Below are positions 54,001 through 64,000 of a stretch of 64,000 bases of DNA, one piece after another. The notes beneath the pieces were generated by a model. The model made no database searches, was not told the DNA's origin, and was given only the letters and a program-made list of their open reading frames with translations. Source of the DNA: Agapanthus africanus. Its lineage: Eukaryota > Streptophyta > Magnoliopsida > Asparagales > Amaryllidaceae. A program made the translations under genes and the position numbers. The stretch's first letter is position 1, and each line of letters opens with the position of its first letter. The DNA is taken from assembly GCA_030015575.1 (NCBI GenBank), contig CM057346.1, positions 563,524,315-563,588,314 on the forward strand. Reading direction: 5' to 3'.

Positions 54001-54492
54001 TCACATTTCGAATGGCCAGCTAGCCACCGTTGGATGGAGTGGATTTGGATGCTGGTAGATGAAGTCCCCATGGATTTGGCATGAGTGGCATTGCTTCGCA
54101 TATTCGAGGCAATCTTGAATCATCGTGGGCCAGTAGTAGCCCATCCGTTTGATCTTCAACTTCATCTTTGGGCCTGCTTGGTGAGAACCGCAGAGTCCGT
54201 CGTGAACTTCCTGAACGACTCTTTTTGCCTCTTCAGGTCCCAGACATCTCAACCACAAAGAATCAAACGACCTCTTGTACAGAGTATCATTGACGAAGGC
54301 GAAAGACAGAGCTCGTTTCATAAGCTGTTGTCTTGAGGACGCATCTTCGGGCGTTCGACGGTATTTGAAGTAGTCTATAAAGACTTCTCTCCAATCCTCG
54401 GCCTTTTCCCGGTCTTTTATTTGCATAGCCATTTGCTCAGTCGCTTCCTTCTCTTCGGATGATTCCGGAGATATTTCCGCTGGGGCAAGCAC
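54001..54492 (-). pseudogene. Tat-2 integrase N-terminal zinc-binding part
   Basis: 163 codons. The zinc-binding HHCC pattern is complete: VHDGLCGSHQ, then 30 residues later CLEYAKQCHSCQ. The frame ends at TGA where Tat-1 continues with Trp-Gly. Confidence 0.8.
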
Positions 54493-54501
54493 CCGATGGC
54501 T

Positions 54502-57252
54502 TTATACCACAATTCTGACGTCATCGAGGTTCTCGTCAGCCAGTTCTTTAGCGAGCTTGGCTAATGCATCCGCTTTGCTGTTTTCCGCACGCGGTATGTT
54601 TTCCAAAGTGTAGGAGGGAATTTGGGTCAACAATTGTTGCACCTTTTCGCCGTACTTCACCAGCTCTGGTTTGCACGTTTGGTAGTCGCCATTTACTTGG
54701 CTGACGACCAGTTGGGAGTCTCTGTATATGAGGAGGTTTTCAATTCCCATGTCAATGGCGATCTCGAGGTCTGCTATTAAAGCTTCGTATTCAGCTTCAT
54801 TGTTTATCCTCGGTTCTGTTAAGGAGAAAGCAATGCGCATTATCCCTCCTTGTGGAGTTACAAAGATGAGTCCTACCCCCGATTTGATTATAGGGGTACT
54901 TTGTTTGTGCTTCATCATGGAAGATGCTCCATCGAAATAAAGCTCCCATCGGGTATCACCACCGTCGATCGCATCAAACGCATGTTCGTCTGGCAGCTCG
55001 CAATTCAGAGGAGAATCGGCGGGTATCGGATGCTCAGCGAGAAAGTCGGCGATGGCCTGGCCTTTCACTGCCTTGAGAGGTTGATAGGTTATCGAAAACT
55101 CCATCAAGAGTAGGGCCCATTTAGCGAGTCGCCCTGTCAATATGGCCTTTGACATCAAATACTTAAGGGGGTCCACCTTCGAAATGAGACGGACTTCATG
55201 TGCCAACGCATAGCGTCTGAGCTTTGTTATCGCAAAGATCAACGCCAAGCAGTGTTTTTCAATAGGGGAATAGTTGCTTTCTGCCCCCAGTAGAACTCGA
55301 CTCAAATAATAGAGTGCTCTTTCTTTTCCTTGATCGTTCTCTTGCGCCCATAATGCGCCTAAGGAACCTTCGAGGGCGGTTGTATAAAGAATGAGGGGCT
55401 TTCCCTTGACCGGAGCAGCCAATACTGGCGGGTTCTGCAGGTATTGCTTGATCTCATCTAGCGTGCTTTGGCATTTTTGGTCCCAGACGAACGGGGTTCC
55501 CTTCTTCATCAGGTGGCTGTAAGGATGGCACTTGCCTGAAAGGTTGGCTATAAATGGCCATATATACACGAGCTTCCCTTGGAGAGACCGCAGCTGTTTG
55601 AGAGTCCTTTGTGGAGGCATTTCCATGATCGCCTTGATCTTTGACGGATCTATCTCAATACCTCGGTGTCGGACGACGAATCCCAGGAATTTGCCTGAGG
55701 AAACTCCAAATGCGCACTTGAGAGGATTCATCTTCAAGTTGTATCGTCGAAGGCGTTGAAATACGGTCTTGAGATACTCGAGATGTTCCTCGTACGATTT
55801 GCTTTTCACCACGAGGTCGTCGATATAGCATTCGACGATTTCATGTATAAGGTCATCGAAGATCTTCGTCATGGCCCTCTGATAAGTAGCACCGGCGTTC
55901 TTTAGACCGAAGGGCATCACTTTATAACAGAATATTCCCAGAGGAGGGGGAAAAGCGGTGTGCTTCTGGTCTTCGGGATGCATCTTGATCTGATTATATC
56001 CTGATGAGCCGTCCATGAAGGAGAAAACCTCGTGAGTGGACGTATTATCTATCATCAGCTCGGTGACTGGCACTGGGAAATCGTCCTTCGGGCAGACTTT
56101 ATTGAGATCCCGAAAGTCCACGCATATGCGCACTGTCCCATTTTTCTTCATTACCGGGACGATGTTGGCGATCCATTCAGGATATTGAACCTCCTGGATA
56201 AAGCTAGAGTCAATTAGCTTCTTGACCTCGGCATTGATACTCATCTCAAGCTCGAGCCGCATTCTTCTTGGCGCCTGTTTGACTAGCTTAACGTCCGTGG
56301 ATATCGCCAATTTGTGCATAGCAATTTCTGGATCTAGTCCCGGCATTTCGGAATAGTTCCATGCGAAGCAATCTCTATGCTGCATAAGCACGTCTTTTAA
56401 CGCAGTCACCCTTTCTTCAGACAACAATTCACTAACGAATGTCGGTCGCGGGTTGTTCGCCGTCCCGAACTCAATTTTCTTGAGGTTATCCGCAGTGGTG
56501 TGTATTCCATCTTCCAGCTCTTTCGGTGCTGTTGGAAATTCTGAGATCACCTCATCGTTGCTGTTTTCGAAGCACCAAGGAAGGTCATCCATGTTCTCGG
56601 GCTCTTCCTTTGATATCGTTATCATGTGACAAGTACGAATTCGCTTCCAAGACCAATGTGGAGCTGGTTCTACTCTCATGGCTTTGGGTTCGTGCCTCTG
56701 TGGCGGCGTTATTCTCCAGTTATCAGACAGAACGAACTTGCCGAGCTGATACTGATCTTCGACCCGGTTCTTGAAGGTGAAGCAGTCTTCAAGAGGGTGC
56801 CCTATTACTCGGTGATGAGAGCAATAGTTCGGGTGTGAGACTTCGCCTGCTCGTTCGGGGTGTTTAGACTCCGGCAGTGTAAGCATTTGATGTTTTAGAG
56901 CGAGGTCAAGTATTCTCTTCGTCTTATCTTGAGGGAACGAGAATGCTCGACCCATTTTCTTCACGAGGGATAGATCTGGACTGCTCGATTCCCGCTTGCG
57001 TGGCTTCTTAGTCCCGCTTTGTTGCTGTTGAGTGTCTTTTTCGCCTCTCGACTTATTTCTACCTCTGCGTCGAGCCTTTTTAATAACAGGTTGACAGGGA
57101 GCGGCATTTTCATCTTTTACAGCCTGTTGGAGGAGGTGTTGCATTTTGGCTTTCTCGTAGATGGCCATTTCGCGGTTATGATCGTCTCGGACTTTTTGAC
57201 CAGCTTCCCTTATAAGCTTATCCATTTGCTCTTCGAACGACGGACTGGGCAC
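54502..57252 (-). pseudogene. Tat-2 pol: zinc knuckle, RT, RNase H and aRH
   Basis: An unbroken 916-codon frame. Residues 28-45 EMAIYEKAKMQHLLQQA; 143-161 zinc knuckle YCSHHRVIGHPLEDCFTFK; RT about 365-545 with FRDLNKVC, FSFMDGSSGYNQIKM, MPFGLKNAGATYQRAM and the catalytic YIDD at 476-479; RNase H about 615-745, lacking the usual first Asp (LYTTAL); archaeal-type RNase H about 769-905 with Asp774, Glu819, Asp845 and the NSKADALA Asp. It stops at TAA where Tat-1 reads CAA, a single C-to-T change. It is the best preserved enzyme frame in the window. Confidence 0.88.
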
Positions 57253-57269
57253 TTTTGCATCAGGAACTT

Positions 57270-57775
57270 TTACTGGTTCAGGATTAGCGTCCTCCCATTG
57301 AGCATCCGCTTCTTCATGAAGTCATGCACGACGTAGAAGTCACGGAGTAGCTCTCGTTTCTTGGACCGAATGTATCCAAGCCCGATTGTTTCTATTCTCC
57401 CATTAAGCAACTTGTGCTGAGTCCCGGGAACGTTCCAGACCCTGTCATAGAATTTGGCTTTTCGAGCGGTCTGTTTAAAGGATATCCCTTGGCGCTTTAG
57501 CAGCTTCTTCAAGACTTCTGTATAATATCTGGGGAGACGGATGGGCTGAAGCCTGTCAAGCGTAGGATCCACGCCATGCCAGATTTCTTTCTCCACTTTG
57601 GTTTCCTCAGAGTGGTAGAATAGAATTTCCTTTTCGCCTTTTCGCCTAGGAGGGACATAGAACGTCCGCAGCTCCTCTACGCTATAGATATTGAGCACAT
57701 CCAGTTCTTTATGATGTTTAAGTGGAACCATAGAGACTTGTAGACTTTGCTCTTCGTCAACGGATGTTTGTATTG
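57270..57775 (-). pseudogene. Tat-2 conserved box between protease and RT
   Basis: Contains VSMVPLKHHKELDVLNIYSV, TFYVPPRRKGEKEILFYHS, KVEKEIWHGVDPTLDRLQP and KFYDRVWNVPGTQHKLLNGR, conserved in Tat-1 at 11,810-12,160. An open frame continues to 57,830 but its first ~18 codons are Copia-C LTR and not part of Tat-2. The role of the box is unknown. Confidence 0.65.
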
Positions 57776-59214
57776 TGTTGGAGATAGTGCCCTCATAGTC
57801 GATTATTGGATCGCAGGTACGTGATTGCAATGATTGCGGATGACCTATACCGGTAGGACAGTCTTACTCGAGATGATAGTATGCTATCTGGTTTGCCTTT
57901 ATCAGTCGTGTACATGTTCAGGTGACTGATTACATGTTAACTTTGATAGAGTCCTTAGGATCTTGCTTTATTACCAATAGTATGATGGCGATCATATACG
58001 TGAGAGTTGGGTAGTTTATATGCATATCCTTAATTGTGGTCCCTAGTCGTGGGAGTTTCGAGACATGGCATCGATACTCCGGAGTAGACTAGTGTATACA
58101 CTCGAGACCCCGACGAGGGGCGGTGGCCGGTCTCACAAGCCACTGGTGTCAGTTGGATCACCTAAGATGTATACAGGTGCTCATTGGGTTATGAGTACAC
58201 CGGACAGGACTCGCCGGGAATCTGCTAGTTGGTATTATACATATCGTCAGATAGCAGTTCCCTGGTGACATGTGTACAGGTTAGTTCATCGACCTGAGGT
58301 CGTCATTTGTCTCGTGTGAGTTCCCACTGTGCTTTGATTTCTACCCTACCACGGCTCAAAGGAGTCGTGCAAACAGGTAGCTTTTGGGTACAGTCCCGAG
58401 CCATATGGAGGCACGTAAGCGGATCGGCAGGGGATTCGTCTCTCCCGGTATTGGGGGCGAGATCGTGCTGTGTCTAGGAGAGCCATTACACAAAGTCCAC
58501 GGCCGTGGCAGGAGATTTACTGGTAGGTACTCCAGTAGTATCTCAGGGTGTTATTGGGCTACACTCCGACACGACTTATACTGCTATTGGGGGTCTGACG
58601 TTACTAGCCCCCTAGGCAGATATGCGATACTCATAGACGAAACTGTATATACATTGTCACTGTTAGGCTCAGTAGGGTTTCCGGTTGAGTTCGCTCATCG
58701 GCATCCCTTGAGGTCAGTCCATGGGCAGCCGTTACGCATTGCTAGTGCCGCTGACGGTTTGTGGTTAAACCCACTGCCAGGGTACTGACGAGTCATTAGA
58801 GTCCCCCACAGACAGTTCTCCAAGTTCGGGCGAAACGTTGTAGAGGCCGTATGGTTTTATGGCAGGGTTCGGAAAATGCACGTGCGTTTACGCACGTGTC
58901 AGATTTCGGGCAGTTGATACTGGTCGGTTTTTGTTTAAGCCGGATCCGAGTATTATATTGAGTAAATATAATATCTTTGTCTCAGTTGCATTTGTATTCG
59001 GTCGTAATACAAATGCGGGTATATTTATACAGTTACGGGGTTATCCTGAAATTCGTTTCGGGATCACTTTTGGAAGTTGCCAGTTTCCAGTTTTCTATCA
59101 GCCGTCTTTTAACATTCGGTTAAAGACGGATTTATCTTTTCTTTGGAAGAGTGTGGATGCTTCCAGAAAGTTCTAGAAGTGGTGAGGTGTTATTGTTTCA
59201 TTGGTTGCTTTCTT

Positions 59215-59312
59215 TGTGTTCACACTGTGTGTTCACACTAGATATTTATTTGTGTTCACACTAGATATTTATTTGTGTTCACACTAGATATTTGTTTGTG
59301 TTCACACATGAT
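59215..59312 (+). promoter_or_regulatory. Enhancer-like 23-bp tandem repeat in the LTR
   Basis: Four to five copies of GTGTTCACACTAGATATTTA lie 50-145 bp upstream of the TATA box at 59,361. Each includes the palindromic GTGTTCACAC. Tandem repeats in this position act as enhancers in several LTR promoters; the function here is inferred. Confidence 0.5.
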
Positions 59313-59360
59313 ATTTTCTTGTGGTCACCTCCCTCCTCCTACACTCACCCCTCTTCTCCC

Positions 59361-59369
59361 TATATATGG
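59361..59369 (+). promoter_or_regulatory. TATA box of the Copia-C LTR
   Basis: CCCTATATATGGCC, followed by a CT-rich stretch, about 520 bp before the end of the LTR. Confidence 0.55.
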
Positions 59370-59883
59370 CCGGCCCCCTCCTCTCTCTCTCACTTACTTG
59401 AGTTTTCACTTTGTAGAAAAAGATTATGATAGTTTTCGGTGTATGGAATTTCACAGCTCATTTCATTCCATCACCCGATTCCCACGGCAACTTCATTAAC
59501 CGTTCGTCCATAGCTTTGGATGGAACGAGACAAAGTCTTCTACTCATTCTCTACATCATTCTTGGTCGTCTCTTTTAGCAAACTTGACGACCGAGTTGCC
59601 TCGAGTCAGAGGCGGGAGCCCGTTTAAAGAATCGTTGATGTGGTGCCACCTTGACGAGCAGATCGGATATCGATGAGATCGGAGCAGCCGCAACGGAGCG
59701 TGGGATGATGGTTAAAGAACGAAGGACTCGGATCGTTCGGTATAACCTTTCTACACTCTTTACAGTTTGTTGGTTTAGCAATAATGGCAGATCCGGGTTA
59801 AAGTATACGATAGCTCCAGTTAAAAGTTTTTTGTTCCGCATTTGGTGTCTGTAGACGGCCGGGGCGCTACCGTAGACTTACAG

Positions 59884-59896
59884 TGGTATCAGAGCC
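59884..59896 (+). other. Primer-binding site of Copia-C (tRNA-iMet)
   Basis: TGGTATCAGAGCC, one base after the LTR end, as in Copia-B. Confidence 0.9.
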
Positions 59897-61289
59897 TCAC
59901 CATTTTGCTATACTAACTTGTGCTAACGCGTTTAAAATATCGATCGAACCGGATATCGAAAACTGCAAAATCTCCATTCACAGTTTCTGTCGATTTTAAA
60001 TGATGTCCTAAAATTATTCTACATATCTCAGAAAACTGTGCAGGGTTTTATTAGAACACCGTCCAAATTTGGGATCATGATTCGACAAGACTGCCGCGGA
60101 AACGCGGCCAAACCCATGGTTTGGCCGCGGATCCGTGACCATTCTGTGTCATCATGCCCCCAAATTTGCTCAGTAGGTTCTTCTATGGAATTTGTGGTTT
60201 TTGGTATATATCTTTTGGGCCCAGATTTTGTTACTGTTCACCGGTTGTTCGTGGGGCCCACTTTGTGATATTTAGTCGATCGAAATTTAAACACGTTAGT
60301 TTACAGTGCTTACATTATATCTCCGACCGGGAATGTCATTTGATCGGTAAACCGCGTCTGATTGCTATAGTTCTTTTAGACGGGTTTGCGAACGTGACAT
60401 TCGCGTTGATGTTCTGTGTTGTGCTGTGATGTTGCGGATTTATCGTGGTGGATAGCAGTGTGCAATGGTAGTGCAGTTTGAGTTTATTTGTACATTTGAT
60501 ATTGCGGGGCGAGCGTCTAACATGTGGACTGCCGTAACTGCCTGTTATATAATATTCTTTTGGGGCATGACCAGGTTGCGGTCGATGTACCTGTTGTACT
60601 ATTTTTCATTACTGTACTAGGTTTTTCCCCGCGACGGAGTGCACGGATAGCCGGGTTCTGGGGGGCAATGAGTCCGCATCTCATGGTTTTGAGAGGCAGA
60701 GGGGCCCCACTCTAAAATTGGCAGACTATTCGCCGCACTCGTAGGGGGTACAGGTTGACCCAAGGAGGGGTGCTCAAGCTACCGGATTCCGTGAAGTGCA
60801 GGGTAGTCCATTCACTTTGCTGTAGGGGGCTGCCTCGCTTCAGGTTTTGGCGGGTAACTTGCCGCACCCGTAGGGGTTTAGGTTTCATTGCACAGGCTAT
60901 CCACACGACAGGGGAACGTCGGGTTTCAGCAGCGGCTCTGTGAAACCCGGGGATCCCAGATTATCTGTATTGTTCTGTGATGCTTATTACTTTTCTGTAA
61001 TGTTGCATATTATCACGCCTGGAGCGATTATTGTATATTGGTTTATATACTATTAGATGTTGTATATGTTTTACACCCGCGCTAGTTCAGTCCCCGCTCT
61101 GTCGTTAGTTAAGTAACCTAACGGGTGATGACGGGACCCAGTGACAAATGCGGATGGCATATATGTACATTTTATTTTCGTTCTTTTCTGGTGTGATTAA
61201 TTGATGGGACTGCATTGATTCTGATCAATGCAAAGGAAAACAAACCTGTTTGAAGTTGTTGGAACAATTTAAAAAGTGTTATTACAAAG
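59897..61289. other. Copia-C leader, no recognised gene
   Basis: Non-coding, related to the Copia-B leader. It contains the paired GCGGATCC-type motifs at 60,091-60,140 and the block TTACACCCGCGCTAGTTCAG near 61,070. Confidence 0.55.
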
Positions 61290-61299
61290 ATGTTTCCTT

Positions 61300-61540
61300 T
61301 TGTTTTGTATAGCGGTATTCAGTGGAATATCCCCCACCTCATTCGGCGGGGCAAGGGCCGATATCCCTTCACCGGGACTGACCCCTTGGGCAGAAGTTTG
61401 TGTCAGGGTAATAACTTCACTATAGTCGATTACAAGTTGCTTTGCATCGCGGTATTCAGTGGAATATCCTGCACCTCATTCCACGAGGAAAGAGCCGAGA
61501 TCCCTTCACCGGGAATGACCTCTTTAGCAAAAGGTTTTCG
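61300..61540. repeat. ~135-bp tandem duplication in the copia leader
   Basis: GCGGTATTCAGTGGAATATC, CCACCTCATTC and CCCTTCACCGGGA(C/A)TGACC occur twice about 135 bp apart. Copia-B has the same two-copy block, inverted, at 41,155-41,420. Confidence 0.75.
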
Positions 61541-62399
61541 CCACTATATTTTAAAAAGCTATCAGGTTACTTCAGCGATATCAAGTTCGTTACGTTAAAG
61601 GTTTTTCGCCAAAAACCAGCCGTAGCCCTCCGTCACTTCTTTTGGGTATTCAGTAGTATTCAAGCTATGCATTTTAGCCAAAGTTAAGGCATAGTGTTTG
61701 GTAGCTGCTGGGTATTCATTTGTTGCATAGATAGATGAGTTGGTTTGGGACAGTCGTTCTGCCATTTGGCTAAAGCCAGGGGCATGTGCGGGTGAGTTCA
61801 AATTGACAAGACAGTGACGGGTACAACTTGGCATGTGACTTATGACATTTTGACCAAAGCCAAGGTTATAAGAGCATGGGGCAAAAATCTTATCGGGAGT
61901 TTCTAAAGAAACTGAAACTTGCCAAGTATGCGCATACCTTCTGGAGTATGAGTAACGTGGATGCATTCCATCACGTTATCATGCGATGAGAGTTGGATCC
62001 CGATTCCCACTGATGAGTTGGCTTACTCTTCGGGTGATCCCGACTGATTCTTCTTTCAGGTTTGGAGGAGAATTTGACAGGACAGTGGGATGTTTCCGGA
62101 TTAGATAAAGTGATAACCATTCTGATCTAGGTTAGAGTGCACGCAGAGTGTTTCTTTTCTCTCTCTCTTTGGCAGCGACCTTTGACCGACCCTAGACTAT
62201 GACTCATTGACCAAGTTGACCGAACCTTCTTAAAATACTGGCTTTTGGATTGTCCGAGTTGCATAAGTCATTGCCACTCCTTCTTCTACCCTTTGAATTT
62301 CTCAGAACACCCGTATTACTACGGACATCCACTTCCATTGGATAGATCCATCGTATGGTTATATACGAACTCGAAGGGACTTCTTTGAGGATGGATCCA

Positions 62400-62925
62400 G
62401 GTTCAGGAGAAATAGAATTGGTTTATTCAGTTGTCTTTTATTATCACCTTCTCTCAGGTTGCGAGGGCTCCTTGGTTTAGGAGAGTACACCTATTACGCT
62501 TATTGGATAATCTTATTCCAAACCATAGGCAGGTGCCGAAAGGTAGGGAATGAAGAAAACCAATTAGCCTAAGTAGGGTGTGCAGAAGGCAATAACTAAA
62601 GACAAAATAAAGGGATTAGAAAGAGAGCAAAGTAAATTGCGACTGTTATCATTCACGACCAAAACCGCGTGCTTCATCGCCACTCCTATTTCACCTTTAA
62701 AAGAATAAGGTATTATTCAGTTGTCTTTTATCATCACCTTCTCTCAAGATGCGAGTACTCCTTGGTTTAGGAGGGTACACCTATTATGCTTACTGGATAT
62801 TCTTCTTCCAAACCATAGGCTGGTGCCGAACGGTAGGGAAGGAAGAAAACCATTTAGCCTAACGAAGGTGTACAGAAGGTAATGACTAAAGATAAATAAA
62901 GGGATTTGGAGAGATGGCAATAAAA
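62400..62925. repeat. ~220-bp direct duplication, 290 bp apart
   Basis: The block from TTATTCAGTTGTCTTTTAT through CCTTGGTTTAGGAG, CCAAACCATAGGC and CGGTAGGGAA to AATAAAGGGATT is present at 62,419-62,640 and again at 62,709-62,925, with about 10% differences by eye. Confidence 0.8.
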
Positions 62926-63269
62926 TATACGGTTGAAGTCATGAATTGGATTATGGAAGAGGCATTGCTATGAATACCAGGATACCCCTACGAAACATTT
63001 TCATGTTTCAGTGCATTGTTAAAGGAAAACTGTTTTCTCGATTAGATACTTACTCCAAGGGTATGTATTTACCAGGTTTCATTATCATATCTGTATGGTT
63101 TTACAGATGATGAGTGGGAGTAAGTTATTGGGAATTAGGTGATTATCCTCATTATATCGGAATTCGTTGTAATTGTTGATATTTGAGGAAATCGCCAGGG
63201 TACAATTTTCAACCTACGACGCACAGGTTTTGAGTTGCTTAAACTCAGCGGACTTATACAGAGAATTGT

Positions 63270-63470
63270 ATGTTGTCCAGTGTCCATCAGGACAAAGGGG
63301 TAGGTCCTCGTACTATGTTCTGTTTACTTATGACTTCTCTATTTAGACAAGTGTTTCGTAGAAATACAAGGTCTAAGTTTTGAGAAGTTGTGGGTATAAG
63401 AATAAAGTAGAGAACCAGGTATCACAAGTATCGAGATTCTTCAAAGAGATCGAAGATGTAGATTCTTGTG
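63270..63470 (+). pseudogene. Copia-C integrase remnant
   Basis: The plus strand reads CPSGQRGRSSYYVLFTYDFS, then after a stop a segment ending NKVENQVS. This matches the copia integrase stretch with GGxxYFxTFTDDxS followed by VENQ. Several stops are present, so the copy is decayed like Copia-B. Confidence 0.5.
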
Positions 63471-64000
63471 ATTGGTATTCAGATGATAGTAATGGTTTTG
63501 AGAAACTTGTTTCTCTTTCAGGTTACTCATAATTGGATGGATTCCTAACTTGAGTAATCCTGATTAGCCTTTTTCCATTAAGTTAATTTGCACTGGAGAC
63601 AGCTGCATGATTGAATATGGTTCCAATTAAATAAGTGCCAAAGTTTCTATATTGGATATAGAATAGTTCGTACCTTAAAAGATGTTAAGGTACGGGGAGT
63701 TGTCCAGCTTATGCTTAAAACCAGACACTGGATAACTCAGGGCACGTTTTTTGTAATGGCTGTTTGTGGGTTGACCCTGGTTATGACGAGAGTTGATATT
63801 CTACCATTTGGAAGATCAATAGTGATATTGTTCTTGACTCGCCACAGTTTTAGTAAAATGGTTTTTTTTTTCAGAAAACAGTAGTGGGAGTATGGTAGAA
63901 CTGGAAGTGATTCCAGAACCGCGAACGATTACGAAAAATTTAATAGGACCTATATATTCAATCAGGTTTGACATTCCATTAGCCACTCCGCAGATATGGT

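Larger units (their letters stand above)
49640..57775 (-). mobile_element. Tat-2: Tat-lineage gypsy element, minus strand
   Basis: Same family as Tat-1, inverted. Coding order right to left: conserved post-protease box, zinc knuckle, RT, RNase H, aRH, integrase, then a 3.5-kb non-coding 3' region with the same hairpin families as Tat-1 but a different tandem array. The right side ends at the first base of the Copia-C LTR (57,776); Tat-1 similarity runs right up to that junction, so gag and protease should lie beyond the window. The 3' limit is not resolved; the PMD gene and palindromic DNA to its left may belong to it. Confidence 0.85.
57776..59882 (+). repeat. 5' LTR of Copia-C
   Basis: 2,107 bp. 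Shares with Copia-B LTRs the blocks around 57,860-57,940, the AGTTCCCACTGTGCTTTG block near 58,320 and the CACGGCTCAAAGGAG block. Frames within it are not considered genes. Confidence 0.85.
57776..64000 (+). mobile_element. Copia-C: copia element inserted in Tat-2, 5' part
   Basis: An LTR (57,776-59,882, TGTTGG...TTACA) is followed after one base by TGGTATCAGAGCC and about 4.1 kb of interior running out of the window. LTR and leader are clearly related to Copia-B (for example CGATAGTACGCTATCTGGTT against GATAGTATGCTATCTGGTT) but diverged, so it is another member of the same family. The left end cuts Tat-2 coding sequence; the five bases TATTG before it should recur after the 3' LTR if this is a simple insertion. 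Confidence 0.85.

Noticed and set aside
7470..57775. Tat-1 and Tat-2 as two ends of a single element
   Set aside because: Both contain pol, in opposite orientation; they are separate copies, not LTRs of one element.
57776..57830. N-terminal codons of the Tat-2 frame starting at 57,830
   Set aside because: These bases are the first part of the Copia-C LTR; the frame crosses the junction by chance.
59884..59896. Fragment of a tRNA gene
   Set aside because: TGGTATCAGAGCC is the complement of the initiator tRNA 3' end and sits next to an LTR; it is a primer-binding site. No tRNA gene was found in the window.

Overview
This window is nuclear DNA of a flowering plant. The evidence is plant-type LTR retrotransposons of the Ty3/gypsy Tat and Athila lineages and of Ty1/copia, an intron-containing plant mobile domain (PMD) gene, a Helitron-like end, a MITE and AT-rich degenerate repeats. 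I cannot name the species. I see no intact housekeeping gene; nearly all of the sequence is nested mobile elements.

Layout. 1-2110: two oppositely oriented arrays of a degenerate ~75-80 bp AT-rich repeat around a short transposase-like remnant. 2.1-7.4 kb: low-gene intergenic DNA with two exon-like scraps, a 955-bp MITE, a Helitron 3' end and a diverged tandem repeat. 7.47-16.5 kb (+): a broken Tat-lineage gypsy element (Tat-1) with gag, protease, RT, RNase H, a second archaeal-type RNase H and integrase. Its 3' region runs through short hairpin modules into a 4.6-kb array of 62-63 bp units (18.05-22.67 kb). 22.7-24.9 kb: palindrome-rich DNA with a minus-strand TATA box. 24,888-33,086 (-): an Athila-like element with only gag and protease, 1.4-kb LTRs and target duplication GCTGA. 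33.1-34.25 kb: the continuation of the palindrome-rich DNA, with a plus-strand TATA box. 34,261-49,528 (+): the PMD gene, eight exons, cut in exon 1 by a copia element (Copia-B, 35,305-45,756, minus strand, two 2,230-bp LTRs, target duplication CAGCT). 49.5-57.775 kb (-): a second Tat element (Tat-2) with a 916-codon pol frame and a different tandem array in its 3' region. 57,776 to the end (+): Copia-C, inserted into Tat-2, with only its 5' LTR and part of its interior in the window.

How the parts relate. The PMD gene lies antisense, directly beyond the 3' region of Tat-2. This matches the known habit of Tat elements to carry extra antisense ORFs between pol and the 3' LTR, so Tat-2, the PMD gene and the palindrome-rich promoter DNA are probably one element, later hit by three insertions (Athila-like, Copia-B, Copia-C). 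Removing the Athila-like element brings two divergent TATA boxes to within about 0.8 kb of each other, which suggests a bidirectional promoter serving the Tat LTR in one direction and the PMD gene in the other.

The most unusual signal is that the non-coding Tat sequence is built almost wholly from short hairpins of several families. In the Tat-2 array (50.15-51.42 kb) the loop is constant while the stems change on both sides together. In the GGAC/GTCC modules the stem is constant and the loop changes. All domain and splice calls come from reading motifs by eye; no search or alignment program was run.
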